Shown here: one piece after another, positions 18,139 to 26,268 of the stretch
How positions within the stretch are numbered: the first letter of the stretch is position 1
Layout of the letters: each line of letters opens with the position of its first letter
From: an uncultured Pelagibacteraceae bacterium
GTDB taxonomy: Bacteria; Pseudomonadota; Alphaproteobacteria; Pelagibacterales; Pelagibacteraceae
NCBI GenBank assembly: GCA_902627565.1
Contig: CACOJM010000004.1
Location: 1-64,000, forward strand
Reading direction: 5' to 3'
Length of the DNA stretch: 64,000 nt
The notes under the pieces: model-generated
Told to the model about the DNA's origin: nothing
Database searches by the model: none
The model's input: the letters and a program-made list of their open reading frames with translations, nothing else
Translations under genes and position numbers: made by a program

Positions 18139-18720
18139 TTAAAATAATATCCAATTTCCAGTTCCGTGATGAGGAAATTCTCTTTTATATTTATAATACT
18201 TAATATCTTTAAATATTTTGCTTTTCTTTCTCCACGCATATTTGGTGGGTGTATTTGTGCTTAAATTATTATCCTCTACAATAAAATTAATTGGTAATTT
18301 AAAATTTTTAGCATATTTATAGCTTTCATGAAATACTCCAGTTTCGAAAGTCATGTCACCAATGAATACGTGAACTTTATTTTTTTTTTTATTTCTTTTG
18401 ATCCCTAGAGCAATACCCAAAGCTATTGGGATACCACCAGCTACAATTGAAGAAGATATAAACTTATATTTTTTAAAATTAAGACTCATACTTTTACCCT
18501 TAATGATTTCTTTTAAAATCTCTTTTTCTGGAATTCCATGTAAGATAGCATGGTAATGACTTCTCCAATTTGAAATTACCCAATCACTTCTTTTTATATC
18601 CTTGAAAATTTTAATCAGAGGTTTTTCATTTCCTCCTGAAAGATGTATTGGAGCTCTTATTAAACCTTTTTCATATTTTTCTTTTACTAATAACTCAAAT
18701 TTTTTAAGTCTTTTAATCAT
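18139..18720 (-). CDS. E1-alpha-like TPP enzyme subunit (pyrophosphate domain)
   Basis: A 193-residue protein with the TPP/Mg binding motif: GDM at the start and EDNN at the end of a segment of about 32 residues. SNWRSHYHAILHGIP and SIVAGGIPIALGIALG also match E1-alpha. It is much shorter than pyruvate-dehydrogenase E1-alpha (about 320-360). Together with the next gene it forms a complete pair of TPP half-domains. It opens the minus-strand operon that continues with the B12-type radical SAM protein. A divergent glycosyltransferase begins about 47 bases away. Confidence 0.78.
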   Translation of the reverse strand: MIKRLKKFELLVKEKYEKGLIRAPIHLSGGNEKPLIKIFKDIKRSDWVISNWRSHYHAILHGIPEKEILKEIIKGKSMSLNFKKYKFISSSIVAGGIPIALGIALGIKRNKKKNKVHVFIGDMTFETGVFHESYKYAKNFKLPINFIVEDNNLSTNTPTKYAWRKKSKIFKDIKYYKYKREFPHHGTGNWILF

Positions 18721-18767
18721 AAATTTTATACTATATGAATATCACAATTTTATTAAGTTTTTTAGTT

Positions 18768-19496
18768 ATGAAATTTACTTTAGTTTTAATGACGTTAAAT
18801 GAAATACAAGGATGTAAAAAGATCATCCCACGCATTAACAAAAGCTTGTTTTCACAACTTTTAGCAATTGACGGCGGATCTCAAGATGGAACTATTGAAT
18901 ATCTCAAAAGTAATGGATTTGAAGTTGTAGTACAAGAGAAAAAGTATAGTTTTTTTCAAAAATATTTTTTTAGACAAAAACTTGTTGATGCATACAGATA
19001 TGGATTGGAATATTGCAAGAATGAATATGTGGTAATGCCATTTACTCCTGATAACAATATGATCCCAGAAAAATTACCTAATTTGATTGAGAAAATTAAA
19101 GAAGGTTATGATTTAGTATGTGTTTCTAGATATAAGGATGGTGCCAGAAGTTTTGATGACAACATTTTAACTTCATTTGGTAATAAACTATTTACAAACT
19201 TAGTTAATTTTTTCTTTAATGGAAATTTTACTGATGTATTGGGTGGATACAAGTGTATTAAGAAAGAGATTTTTAATAAAATGGGTATAAATAAGAATAA
19301 TATGAGAATTTCTGTTCAAACTCAATTAGCTATTGGGTGTATTAGAAATAATTTAAAATATTGTGATATTCCTGGAGACGAGCCAAAAAGAATGCATGGA
19401 GAAAGCTCAGTAAAACCTTTTATACATGGTTTATGGGAACTAATAGTAATATTTGAAGCATGCTTAAAAAAAAATCTATATAAATTTAGAAAATAA
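18768..19496 (+). CDS. GT2-family (GT-A) glycosyltransferase, dolichol-P-mannose-synthase-like
   Basis: A GT-A glycosyltransferase of 242 residues if read from the ATG chosen here, which opens MKFTLVLMTLNE, the usual beginning of this family. An in-frame ATG 33 bases upstream would add eleven hydrophobic residues and is less likely. The nucleotide-binding acidic residue is in AIDGGSQDGT, TPDNNM replaces the DxD-type motif, and VLGGYKCIKKE fits the acceptor loop. It probably transfers a sugar to a lipid carrier or glycan. It is 11 bases upstream of hddA in the same direction. Confidence 0.82.
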   Translation: MKFTLVLMTLNEIQGCKKIIPRINKSLFSQLLAIDGGSQDGTIEYLKSNGFEVVVQEKKYSFFQKYFFRQKLVDAYRYGLEYCKNEYVVMPFTPDNNMIPEKLPNLIEKIKEGYDLVCVSRYKDGARSFDDNILTSFGNKLFTNLVNFFFNGNFTDVLGGYKCIKKEIFNKMGINKNNMRISVQTQLAIGCIRNNLKYCDIPGDEPKRMHGESSVKPFIHGLWELIVIFEACLKKNLYKFRK

Positions 19497-19507
19497 TTTA
19501 ATAAATA

Positions 19508-20500
19508 ATGATAACATGTAGAACACCTTTAAGAATTTCTTTATTTGGCGGTGGAACAGATTTTCCTGATTGGTATAAAAAAAACGAAAGTTTAATAATA
19601 AGTGGATCAATAGATAAATATTGTTATATAAATGTTAGAAAACTTCCTTTTATTTGGAATTTTAAATTTAGGTTAAGATATCACAAAAGCGAGATTGCTA
19701 ATAGTGTTTCTAAAATTCAACACGGTCCATACCGTGAAATTATAAAGTATTTTAATTTACAGAATGAAAATATTGAAATGATACATACAGCAGATCTTCC
19801 AGCGCTCTCAGGTTTAGGAGCAAGCTCAAGCTCCACAGTATGTGCTATAAATGCCTTATCAACATTGAAACAAGAATACTTGAGCAAAAAACAAATTTCA
19901 CAAATAGCGATTTTTATCGAACAAACGAAGTTAAAAGAAAATGTAGGTTCTCAAGATCAAATTGCAACGGCTTTTGGTGGATTTAACAAAATAGCTTTTA
20001 AGAAGGATTTAGATTTTACAGTTGAAAATTTGTTAGATAGAAAAAAATTGGATATTTTAAATGAGTCAATTTTTTTGGTTTATACTGGTATTCAAAGAAA
20101 AAGTGCTAACATTGAAAGAGAGAAAATTCAAAATTTAAAAAAAAATAAATTAAATAATTATCTAAACGAAATAAACAAAATATCCTTTAAAGCACTTAAA
20201 GAATTTAGAAAAAGGAGACTTAATTTAAAACAAATTGGAAAGTTATTAAGTGATCAATGGGAACAAAAAAAACTTTTAGCAAGGAATGTTTCTAATCCTA
20301 CAGTAGAAAAAATTTCAAAAATTTGTTTAAAAAATGGTGCTTATGGAACAAAACTTTTAGGTGCTGGTGGAGGAGGTTTTGTGTTGGTATTATTTCCTTC
20401 TAAAAAAAAAAGAAATCTTATGCAAAAGCTTAAAAAATATAAAACACTTGAATTTAGATTTGAAAATACTGGTACAAATATAATATATCAAAAAAATTAA
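19508..20500 (+). CDS. hddA: D-glycero-D-manno-heptose-7-phosphate 1-kinase (GHMP kinase)
   Basis: A 330-residue GHMP kinase. The N-terminal RTPLRISLFGGGTDFPDWY is typical of HddA and related sugar kinases, the ATP loop is LSGLGASSSS near residues 100-109, and GAGGGGFVLV is the C-terminal motif 3. HddA phosphorylates D-glycero-D-manno-heptose 7-phosphate at C1 to give the alpha-1,7-bisphosphate, which the GmhB domain of the fusion protein would dephosphorylate. Related kinases act on fucose, so the identification rests partly on GmhA and GmhB nearby. The transketolase pair follows after 7 bases. Confidence 0.87.
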   Translation: MITCRTPLRISLFGGGTDFPDWYKKNESLIISGSIDKYCYINVRKLPFIWNFKFRLRYHKSEIANSVSKIQHGPYREIIKYFNLQNENIEMIHTADLPALSGLGASSSSTVCAINALSTLKQEYLSKKQISQIAIFIEQTKLKENVGSQDQIATAFGGFNKIAFKKDLDFTVENLLDRKKLDILNESIFLVYTGIQRKSANIEREKIQNLKKNKLNNYLNEINKISFKALKEFRKRRLNLKQIGKLLSDQWEQKKLLARNVSNPTVEKISKICLKNGAYGTKLLGAGGGGFVLVLFPSKKKRNLMQKLKKYKTLEFRFENTGTNIIYQKN

Positions 20501-20507
20501 TTTTAAA

Positions 20508-21350
20508 ATGCATACTAATCCAGACTACATATCCTTATTTTTAAAAAAAGAGGTACTTAAACTTATTAGGAAAACAAAAAAGGGTCATTTAGGAGGAACA
20601 TTTTCAGTTTTAGATATTTTAATTGCACTTTTTAAGTTTAAAAAATTGAAATTAAGTAAAAGAGATTTTAAAAGAGGTGTTAATGATAAAATAATCCTTT
20701 CCAAAGGACATTCTGCTTTAGCTTTTTACTCTGTTTTGGAATATTTTAAGATTTCAAATTATTATAGAATAAATGATTACAATAAACCTCATAAATCATT
20801 ACTCGAACATCCAACATTAACTAAAAATACTAAAGAACTAAGTGTTGAAACTGGTTCTCTTGGTCAAGGTCTTTCTATAGCATCTGGTTTGTCATTGAGT
20901 AATATCAAAACTAACAAAAAAATAGTTTGTATCTTAGGAGATGGTGAACTTTACGAGGGATCTGTGTGGGAGTCTCTATTATTCATAAGTCATCATAAAC
21001 TCAACAATCTCTTAATAATTATAGATAGGAATAAATTAATTACTCTAGGTAATACTGAAAATGTAAATAAATTAGAGAATTTAAGGAAGAAATTTAGTTC
21101 ATTCAATTTTGATGTTAAAGTTTGTGATGGCCATAATTTTAGATCTTTAAATAAAAATTTAAACGAATTTTCAAAAAAAAAAAAAAATTCAAAACCAATG
21201 ATATTAATTTGTAAAACAACAAAGGGAAAAGGTATTTTCTCGTGGGAGGGTAAAAATACTATTCATCATGGTATTCCTAGTGAATATGAATTCAATAAAT
21301 CAATACAAATTATTGAATCTAAGATTAAAAAATTAAGGAAAAAAAGATGA
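20508..21350 (+). CDS. Split transketolase, N-terminal (TPP-binding) subunit
   Basis: A 280-residue protein equal to the first half of transketolase: substrate and TPP histidines in KGHLGG and SKGHSALA, ETGSLGQGLS, and the TPP motif starting GDGELYEG. It overlaps the C-terminal subunit gene by four bases and follows hddA, suggesting that it may supply sedoheptulose 7-phosphate for the heptose route or transfer a two-carbon unit to an unusual sugar. A full-length transketolase for central metabolism lies further right in the window, so this is a second, island-borne enzyme. A run of 15 A residues sits inside the gene, but the frame is intact. Confidence 0.87.
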   Translation: MHTNPDYISLFLKKEVLKLIRKTKKGHLGGTFSVLDILIALFKFKKLKLSKRDFKRGVNDKIILSKGHSALAFYSVLEYFKISNYYRINDYNKPHKSLLEHPTLTKNTKELSVETGSLGQGLSIASGLSLSNIKTNKKIVCILGDGELYEGSVWESLLFISHHKLNNLLIIIDRNKLITLGNTENVNKLENLRKKFSSFNFDVKVCDGHNFRSLNKNLNEFSKKKKNSKPMILICKTTKGKGIFSWEGKNTIHHGIPSEYEFNKSIQIIESKIKKLRKKR

Positions 21351-22243
21351 CAGATTTAAGAGACTCAATTTTCAATTATATAATTAAATCTATGGAAAAA
21401 AATAAAGATTCTTATTTTTTAAGCATTGATCAAGGATCTTTTGGTTATGAAATTTTGAAAAAAAAATTCCCACAAAGATGTATTAACATTGGAATAGCTG
21501 AACAAAATGCAATAGGTATAGCCTCTGGATTAGCATTAGAAAATAAAATTGTTTTTGTATACGCTATTTCATCTTTTATTTATTCAAGAGCTTATGAACA
21601 AATTAAATTAAACCTATGTTCTATGAATCTTAAAGTTTGTATTATTTCAAGTGGACCAGGATATTGTTATGCGCCTGATGGACCGACACATTACTCTTTA
21701 GATGATATAAATGTTTTTAATTCATTACCTAACATGAAAGTTTATTCACCGTATGATGATAAAACCTGTAAGCAAGCAATAAGTGATTTTGTAAATTCTA
21801 AAGGACCAGCCTATATTAGAACTGATAAGGGGACTTTTTATCAACATTCTAATTCGGTATTAGATGTAACCCACATTTTAAAAGGAAAAAAAAATTTAAT
21901 AATTACTCATGGGTATTTTGTAAATTTATTTGCTCAAAAATTTGATTTGTTAAAACAAAAAAAGATTGGTCTTGTGGCTATTAATAAATTAAAACCACTT
22001 AACGACAGCAAATTAATAAATATTTTAAAAAAATATAAAAACTGTTATTTTATAGATGATAGTTGGCCAAACGCTAGTTTTGGTCTTTATCTTACAAGCC
22101 TTATTCATCAAAGAAATTTAAAAACGAATATTAAAATTATTTCATCTAAAGAAGAGTTTTATAAATTAGGTGGTAAAAGAGATGAAATTTTTGAAAAACT
22201 TAATTTAGATACAAGATCTATACTTTCTAAGATAAAAAATTAG
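21347..22243 (+). CDS. Split transketolase, C-terminal subunit
   Basis: A 298-residue protein with the pyrimidine-binding domain (catalytic glutamate in NIGIAEQNAIGIASG) and a C-terminal transketolase-C domain. GPGYCYAPDGPTHYSLDD is the usual loop near the active site. It overlaps the N-terminal subunit gene by four bases. Stand-alone transketolase halves in polysaccharide loci are often assigned to sugar biosynthesis, but their products are mostly undetermined. It ends the plus-strand block GT2-hddA-transketolase, 14 bases before the convergent radical SAM gene. Confidence 0.87.
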   Translation: MTDLRDSIFNYIIKSMEKNKDSYFLSIDQGSFGYEILKKKFPQRCINIGIAEQNAIGIASGLALENKIVFVYAISSFIYSRAYEQIKLNLCSMNLKVCIISSGPGYCYAPDGPTHYSLDDINVFNSLPNMKVYSPYDDKTCKQAISDFVNSKGPAYIRTDKGTFYQHSNSVLDVTHILKGKKNLIITHGYFVNLFAQKFDLLKQKKIGLVAINKLKPLNDSKLINILKKYKNCYFIDDSWPNASFGLYLTSLIHQRNLKTNIKIISSKEEFYKLGGKRDEIFEKLNLDTRSILSKIKN

Positions 22244-22257
22244 ATATAAAAATTCCT

Positions 22258-23559
22258 TTAGTAAGTCATTGATTGAGTTGACAACCATCTTTGTACTTGC
22301 TTTATATTTCCCGCTATTTGATCTCTTGAAAATTGATTTCCTAAGTGAGACTGTTTTTTGTATCTAAATGGTAAACCAACTTCTTCTTGATCAGAAAATC
22401 TGAAAAGCAAGTGAGCATGTTTGTCCCAGTCTTTATCAATAAATTCAATTCCGTATTTCTCAGGATTCTTAAAGATAGGAGATCCTGGTATTGGGCAAAA
22501 TCCAGATAAACTAACGTAGTCAGGTTTGTAAGTTTCAATAAACTTGATTGTTTTTTCAACTATATTTTTTGGCTCACCGGGAAGGCCAAATATTAAACAA
22601 ATTTTTACTTTGATACCAATTTCTTTAGCGTTGTTTATAAAATTTGCTATAATTTTATCAGACTGCCATGTTTTATTAATAATTTTCATGACATCATTGT
22701 CTACTGTTTCAATGCCAACTGAAAGTTCTAAGCATCCAGTTTCTTTTGCAATTTTTAATTGTTCTTTACTACCTACAGATGTTGTTTGACCACGCCATAA
22801 AATATTTGAATTTCCAATTGCATCCATTTGTGGGTGAAAAATTTTTTTATTCGGATTAAGAGCAATTTCATCTTTCAACAAAATAGCTTCAGTCTTAAAA
22901 TTCTTTTTTAAATATTCGATTTCATTTAAGATCATTTTTGGAGATTTTGATTGTAATTTATTTGGAACATTGTAAACACAATACGCACATTTATAAAAGC
23001 AACCTCTAGAAAAATAGACCATAGTAGCATTATAGTCTCCATATTGTTTAAACATTTCTTTACTAAATAGGGATTTCGCCGGGAGTAACCCTCTGTCAGG
23101 AAATGGAGTATTTTCAAAAGTTTCTGTTGAATAACTTCCAACTAATTTTTTATGATTATTCATTATAGCCTCTTTGAAGTTTTTTTCAGCTGGACCCACT
23201 AAAATTGTATCAAACTTTTCAGTACATTCCTCTGGCAACATATCAATATGTGTCCCTCCGGCTATGTGTTTAGATTTGGGAAACTTTGATTTTAAAAAAT
23301 CTACTATTGAGTAAACCTCTTTCGCATCACCTGTTTTCATTACCCAGTATAAGTAATAATCACTCTCTTCTATATTTTGTAACTCATTAGAAAAATCTTT
23401 AATATTTTTTGATTTTCCTCTTAAATCAATCAAATCAATAGTAGCTCTTTCAGCTAATTGCTCTCTAAGAATAGTCGCATAATACAATTCCCAATAAGGT
23501 TGAAGTTTAAAAGGATCATCAAAGTAATGCCAACTTGGTATAATAAAACTTAATTTCAT
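22258..23559 (-). CDS. B12-binding-type radical SAM protein
   Basis: A 433-residue protein. An N-terminal Rossmann-like region (about 1-140, with HIAGGTHIDMLPEE and TILVGPAEKNF) resembles a cobalamin-binding domain, followed by the radical SAM motif C187, C191 and C194 (RGCFYKCAYC) and the ICLIFGLPGEP segment. No DxHxxG motif is evident. The substrate is unknown; membership in a block with a methyltransferase and two SDRs points to glycan building-block modification. It ends the minus-strand block, 5 bases after the SDR epimerase gene. Confidence 0.82.
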   Translation of the reverse strand: MKLSFIIPSWHYFDDPFKLQPYWELYYATILREQLAERATIDLIDLRGKSKNIKDFSNELQNIEESDYYLYWVMKTGDAKEVYSIVDFLKSKFPKSKHIAGGTHIDMLPEECTEKFDTILVGPAEKNFKEAIMNNHKKLVGSYSTETFENTPFPDRGLLPAKSLFSKEMFKQYGDYNATMVYFSRGCFYKCAYCVYNVPNKLQSKSPKMILNEIEYLKKNFKTEAILLKDEIALNPNKKIFHPQMDAIGNSNILWRGQTTSVGSKEQLKIAKETGCLELSVGIETVDNDVMKIINKTWQSDKIIANFINNAKEIGIKVKICLIFGLPGEPKNIVEKTIKFIETYKPDYVSLSGFCPIPGSPIFKNPEKYGIEFIDKDWDKHAHLLFRFSDQEEVGLPFRYKKQSHLGNQFSRDQIAGNIKQVQRWLSTQSMTY

Positions 23560-23564
23560 GATGT

Positions 23565-24497
23565 TTAAGCTAATTGCTTATACCATATTATAGTTTTTTT
23601 TATAGATTTTTCTAAATTTCCAATTTTACGAATACCAAGTACTTTTTTAACTTTTTTATTGTCATAGGCTCTTTGGTATTGAGGATTTTTGTAATTATCT
23701 TTTTTAATTTTTGAATTTTTAGTGTCAGTATCTATTTTAAGGAAATTAATTAATCTTTGTAAATTATAACTTTTATCGTCACATAAATTGAAAGCTTCGT
23801 ATTTCTTCATTTTAATTGATGATAGTTTAATTGTATATTTTGCAAGATCTGATGCAAAAATATATCCTTTTTGAAATTTTGTATCTATCTTATGTTTTTT
23901 TTTTAACTTATTTAAGTAGCAGTTAATTAAGAGAGGAATGTCTCTACTTGTATTTTCATTATAATTATCAAATTTACCATATACTTCAGGAGTTCTTATA
24001 GTTAAAATATTTACATTAGAAGTTTTGCTAATTAAAAATAATTCTTTTTCTATTTCTCTAGATTGCATCCCAGGTAAAATTTTCTTTGGTGCAGGTGTTT
24101 TAAAAAAGTCTGTTTCTGCTAATTTTCCTTTATTTTTAGGATATCCAGAACAACTATTGAACCAGATATAACTTTTGGTATTTCTTAAAAGAAAATTTAT
24201 TACATTTTTATTTATCATTAAATTTTCTTTTAACTTTTTTAAACTATTACTATTTCTTTTATTAAATATTTTTCCTGCACACATAAAAATTAGGTCATAT
24301 TTTTGATCTATCTTTTTTAAATTTCTGTAGTTGATTAGATTTACTCTTTGATAATTGAGATTTTTGAATTTTATTTTAGGTTTTTTTTTAAAAAAAGTAG
24401 CTGTGATTTTATAATTGTTCTTCTTAATTAAATTTTCTATTATATTTGAACCTATAAAACCTGCTGCTCCTAAAACCAATACTTTTTTATAAACCAT
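23565..24497 (-). CDS. NAD(P)-dependent epimerase/dehydratase (extended SDR)
   Basis: A 310-residue SDR with cofactor site LGAAGFIGSNII and the strand LIFMCAGKIF. FNSCSGYPKNKG replaces the usual SSxxVYG stretch, and PGMQSREIEKEL stands where Y-x3-K is expected, so the classical tyrosine is not obvious. TIRTPEVYGKFDNYNENTSRDIP and IFASDLAKYT keep the family fold. It may be a divergent sugar reductase or an inactive relative. It sits between the classical SDR and the B12-type radical SAM gene with gaps of 4-5 bases. Confidence 0.72.
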   Translation of the reverse strand: MVYKKVLVLGAAGFIGSNIIENLIKKNNYKITATFFKKKPKIKFKNLNYQRVNLINYRNLKKIDQKYDLIFMCAGKIFNKRNSNSLKKLKENLMINKNVINFLLRNTKSYIWFNSCSGYPKNKGKLAETDFFKTPAPKKILPGMQSREIEKELFLISKTSNVNILTIRTPEVYGKFDNYNENTSRDIPLLINCYLNKLKKKHKIDTKFQKGYIFASDLAKYTIKLSSIKMKKYEAFNLCDDKSYNLQRLINFLKIDTDTKNSKIKKDNYKNPQYQRAYDNKKVKKVLGIRKIGNLEKSIKKTIIWYKQLA

Positions 24498-24501
24498 AAG
24501 T

Positions 24502-25287
24502 TTAGATATTAGAAGTCATACCACCATCAATCACAAAATTTGATCCATTAATATAACTTGCATAATTCGAAGAAATAAATAAGCATAGATTTGCTACATC
24601 TTCTGGAGTACCAATCTTTTTTAAAGGAATATTTGTGTCAACAAATTTTTTATATTCTTTGAAATTTGTTTTCTTGAAAGAATCCCAACCAGTATCCTTG
24701 ATCATAATTGGACCAGGGGAAATTAAATTAAAAGTAATATTTTTAGAGGCATATTCCTTTTTTGATAAGGATTTAATAATTGCTCTTTGCGAAGCTTTTG
24801 CTGAATTAAACCATGGTCTATCATCTAGCTTAGCCTCGATCCCAGAGGTGGAACCTATACAAATAACTCTTCCCCATCTTTTTCTAATCATACCAGGCAA
24901 GAAGGCTCTCGTAAAATTTATAAGGCCATAGTTATTTTTATTATAAACATCTACCCAAGTGTGGTTTTCAGATTTAAGAAATTCTTTCTGTCCCCATCTA
25001 CCGCCACCCCCAACATTATGAATTAAAATATCGATTTTTTTAAATTTTTTAATCACATTCATGGAAAATTTATCAATAAAATTTTCATCAAGAATATCTC
25101 CCTGATAAATAAGAAGTTTTACCTTGTATTTTTTTAATTTCTTCTGGGTCTGAAAAATCTTTTTTTTATCTCTTGAAAAACTAATTATATTAGCTCCCAT
25201 TGAAGCAAATTTAATTGCGCAAGCAAGACCGATTCCATGTGTTCCGCCAGAAATAAATACATTCTTATTTTTAAAGTTAAATTTCAT
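24502..25287 (-). CDS. Short-chain dehydrogenase/reductase (classical SDR)
   Basis: A 261-residue classical SDR with cofactor site ISGGTHGIGLA, the NVGGGG structural motif, an active-site serine in CIGSTSG and a C-terminal INGSNFVIDGG. The catalytic tyrosine helix reads WFNSAKASQ, where a Y-x3-K motif is normally found, so tyrosine is replaced by phenylalanine or lies elsewhere. A substrate cannot be given. The start overlaps the stop of the methyltransferase gene by four bases, in the block methyltransferase-SDR-epimerase-radical SAM. Confidence 0.8.
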   Translation of the reverse strand: MKFNFKNKNVFISGGTHGIGLACAIKFASMGANIISFSRDKKKIFQTQKKLKKYKVKLLIYQGDILDENFIDKFSMNVIKKFKKIDILIHNVGGGGRWGQKEFLKSENHTWVDVYNKNNYGLINFTRAFLPGMIRKRWGRVICIGSTSGIEAKLDDRPWFNSAKASQRAIIKSLSKKEYASKNITFNLISPGPIMIKDTGWDSFKKTNFKEYKKFVDTNIPLKKIGTPEDVANLCLFISSNYASYINGSNFVIDGGMTSNI

Positions 25288-26204
25288 TTAGTTGGTTTCC
25301 AAACAATTAGACTATACCCCTCCATCATTAAACTTCCAAAAGGACTTTTTAATTTTTTAATTATATTAATCTTTCCCTCTTTCTCGTATTTACTTAATAA
25401 TGTGTATAAATTTGAAGTGTACGATCTCTTTAAGTGAAAAATTTTTCCCAAAGCATCTACTTGATTGTTGCTTTTGTAAAATTGCAGTATGGGTTCACTG
25501 TGTAAAACAATTTTAGGCTTATTTTTTATTAAAAAATTAACAAAATTTTCTATTCTACCCGATAATTGTTCAATGGCACCTGAAGTATATACAGCTGAAT
25601 TTTTTTGAATTTTTAAATTTTTATTAGGTTTTTCCATGTCAAAAATAAAGAACTTCAAGTCTATATTCTTATCTTTTTTTATGTTTTTTAAAATTTTAAT
25701 AGAAGGTGAAACAAAATCTGATCCATATAAAACTTTTTTTGGGAATAGCTTTGATAAAGCAATCAAGTTGTGACCAGTTCCTACACCAAATTCATAAATA
25801 TTATCTACTAAATTGAAATATTTCTGAAAGTACCAATTTCTGTAGATATTCAACATTTGAATTTCAAAATTTTTTTTTGATTTTACAAATTTACCATTCA
25901 GTCTAAAAATATTATTTTTCTGAAGTGATAAATACTTAGGTAAATAAGATTTTTCTCTTTTTTTTACAACAAGGTCTAATGTTTCTTTCCATCCCCTATA
26001 CCAAACCCTTTTTCTTACTTTTGCTCCAACTTTTTGACTATCTATTGCAATTTTTTTGATAAGTTTCTTGATAAGATCTTTTTCTTTTTTTTTATCTAAA
26101 TATTTGAAAGTTATTTTTTTTTTAAGCAAGTTCAAGCAAAATAATCTAATTTCTGAATTATTTGTTTTGAATAACTTGGAAAGAAGATTTGATGTTACTA
26201 TCAT
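25284..26204 (-). CDS. SAM-dependent methyltransferase (class I fold)
   Basis: A 306-residue protein. The SAM-binding motif I is IYEFGVGTGHNL in the middle of the chain, followed by LYGSDFVSPS (motif II region) and VYTSGAIEQL (post-motif). The first 120 residues are helical and basic and may recognise the substrate. It likely methylates a sugar or sugar-linked group in the island. It is the promoter-proximal gene of a four-gene block that also contains two SDRs and a B12-type radical SAM protein; the next gene overlaps it by four bases. Confidence 0.75.
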   Translation of the reverse strand: MIVTSNLLSKLFKTNNSEIRLFCLNLLKKKITFKYLDKKKEKDLIKKLIKKIAIDSQKVGAKVRKRVWYRGWKETLDLVVKKREKSYLPKYLSLQKNNIFRLNGKFVKSKKNFEIQMLNIYRNWYFQKYFNLVDNIYEFGVGTGHNLIALSKLFPKKVLYGSDFVSPSIKILKNIKKDKNIDLKFFIFDMEKPNKNLKIQKNSAVYTSGAIEQLSGRIENFVNFLIKNKPKIVLHSEPILQFYKSNNQVDALGKIFHLKRSYTSNLYTLLSKYEKEGKINIIKKLKSPFGSLMMEGYSLIVWKPTK

Positions 26205-26268
26205 AATTGATTTGTATTATATAAATTCTAATACTATAAGTTTTCTTAACATTTTACAAAATAAAAAA

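Noticed and set aside
21173..21187. Run of 15 A residues as a frameshift or assembly error in the split transketolase
   Set aside because: The reading frame and the conserved protein are continuous on both sides, so the length is evidently correct in this sequence, although slippage in vivo is possible.
20508..22243. Transketolase broken by a mutation into two frames
   Set aside because: The two genes have proper start and stop codons with a four-base ATGA overlap and match the natural split-transketolase type.
26056..26268. N-terminal extension of the polytopic membrane protein
   Set aside because: The extension runs antisense through the methyltransferase coding start and the promoter gap; the internal ATG gives a normal membrane-protein beginning.
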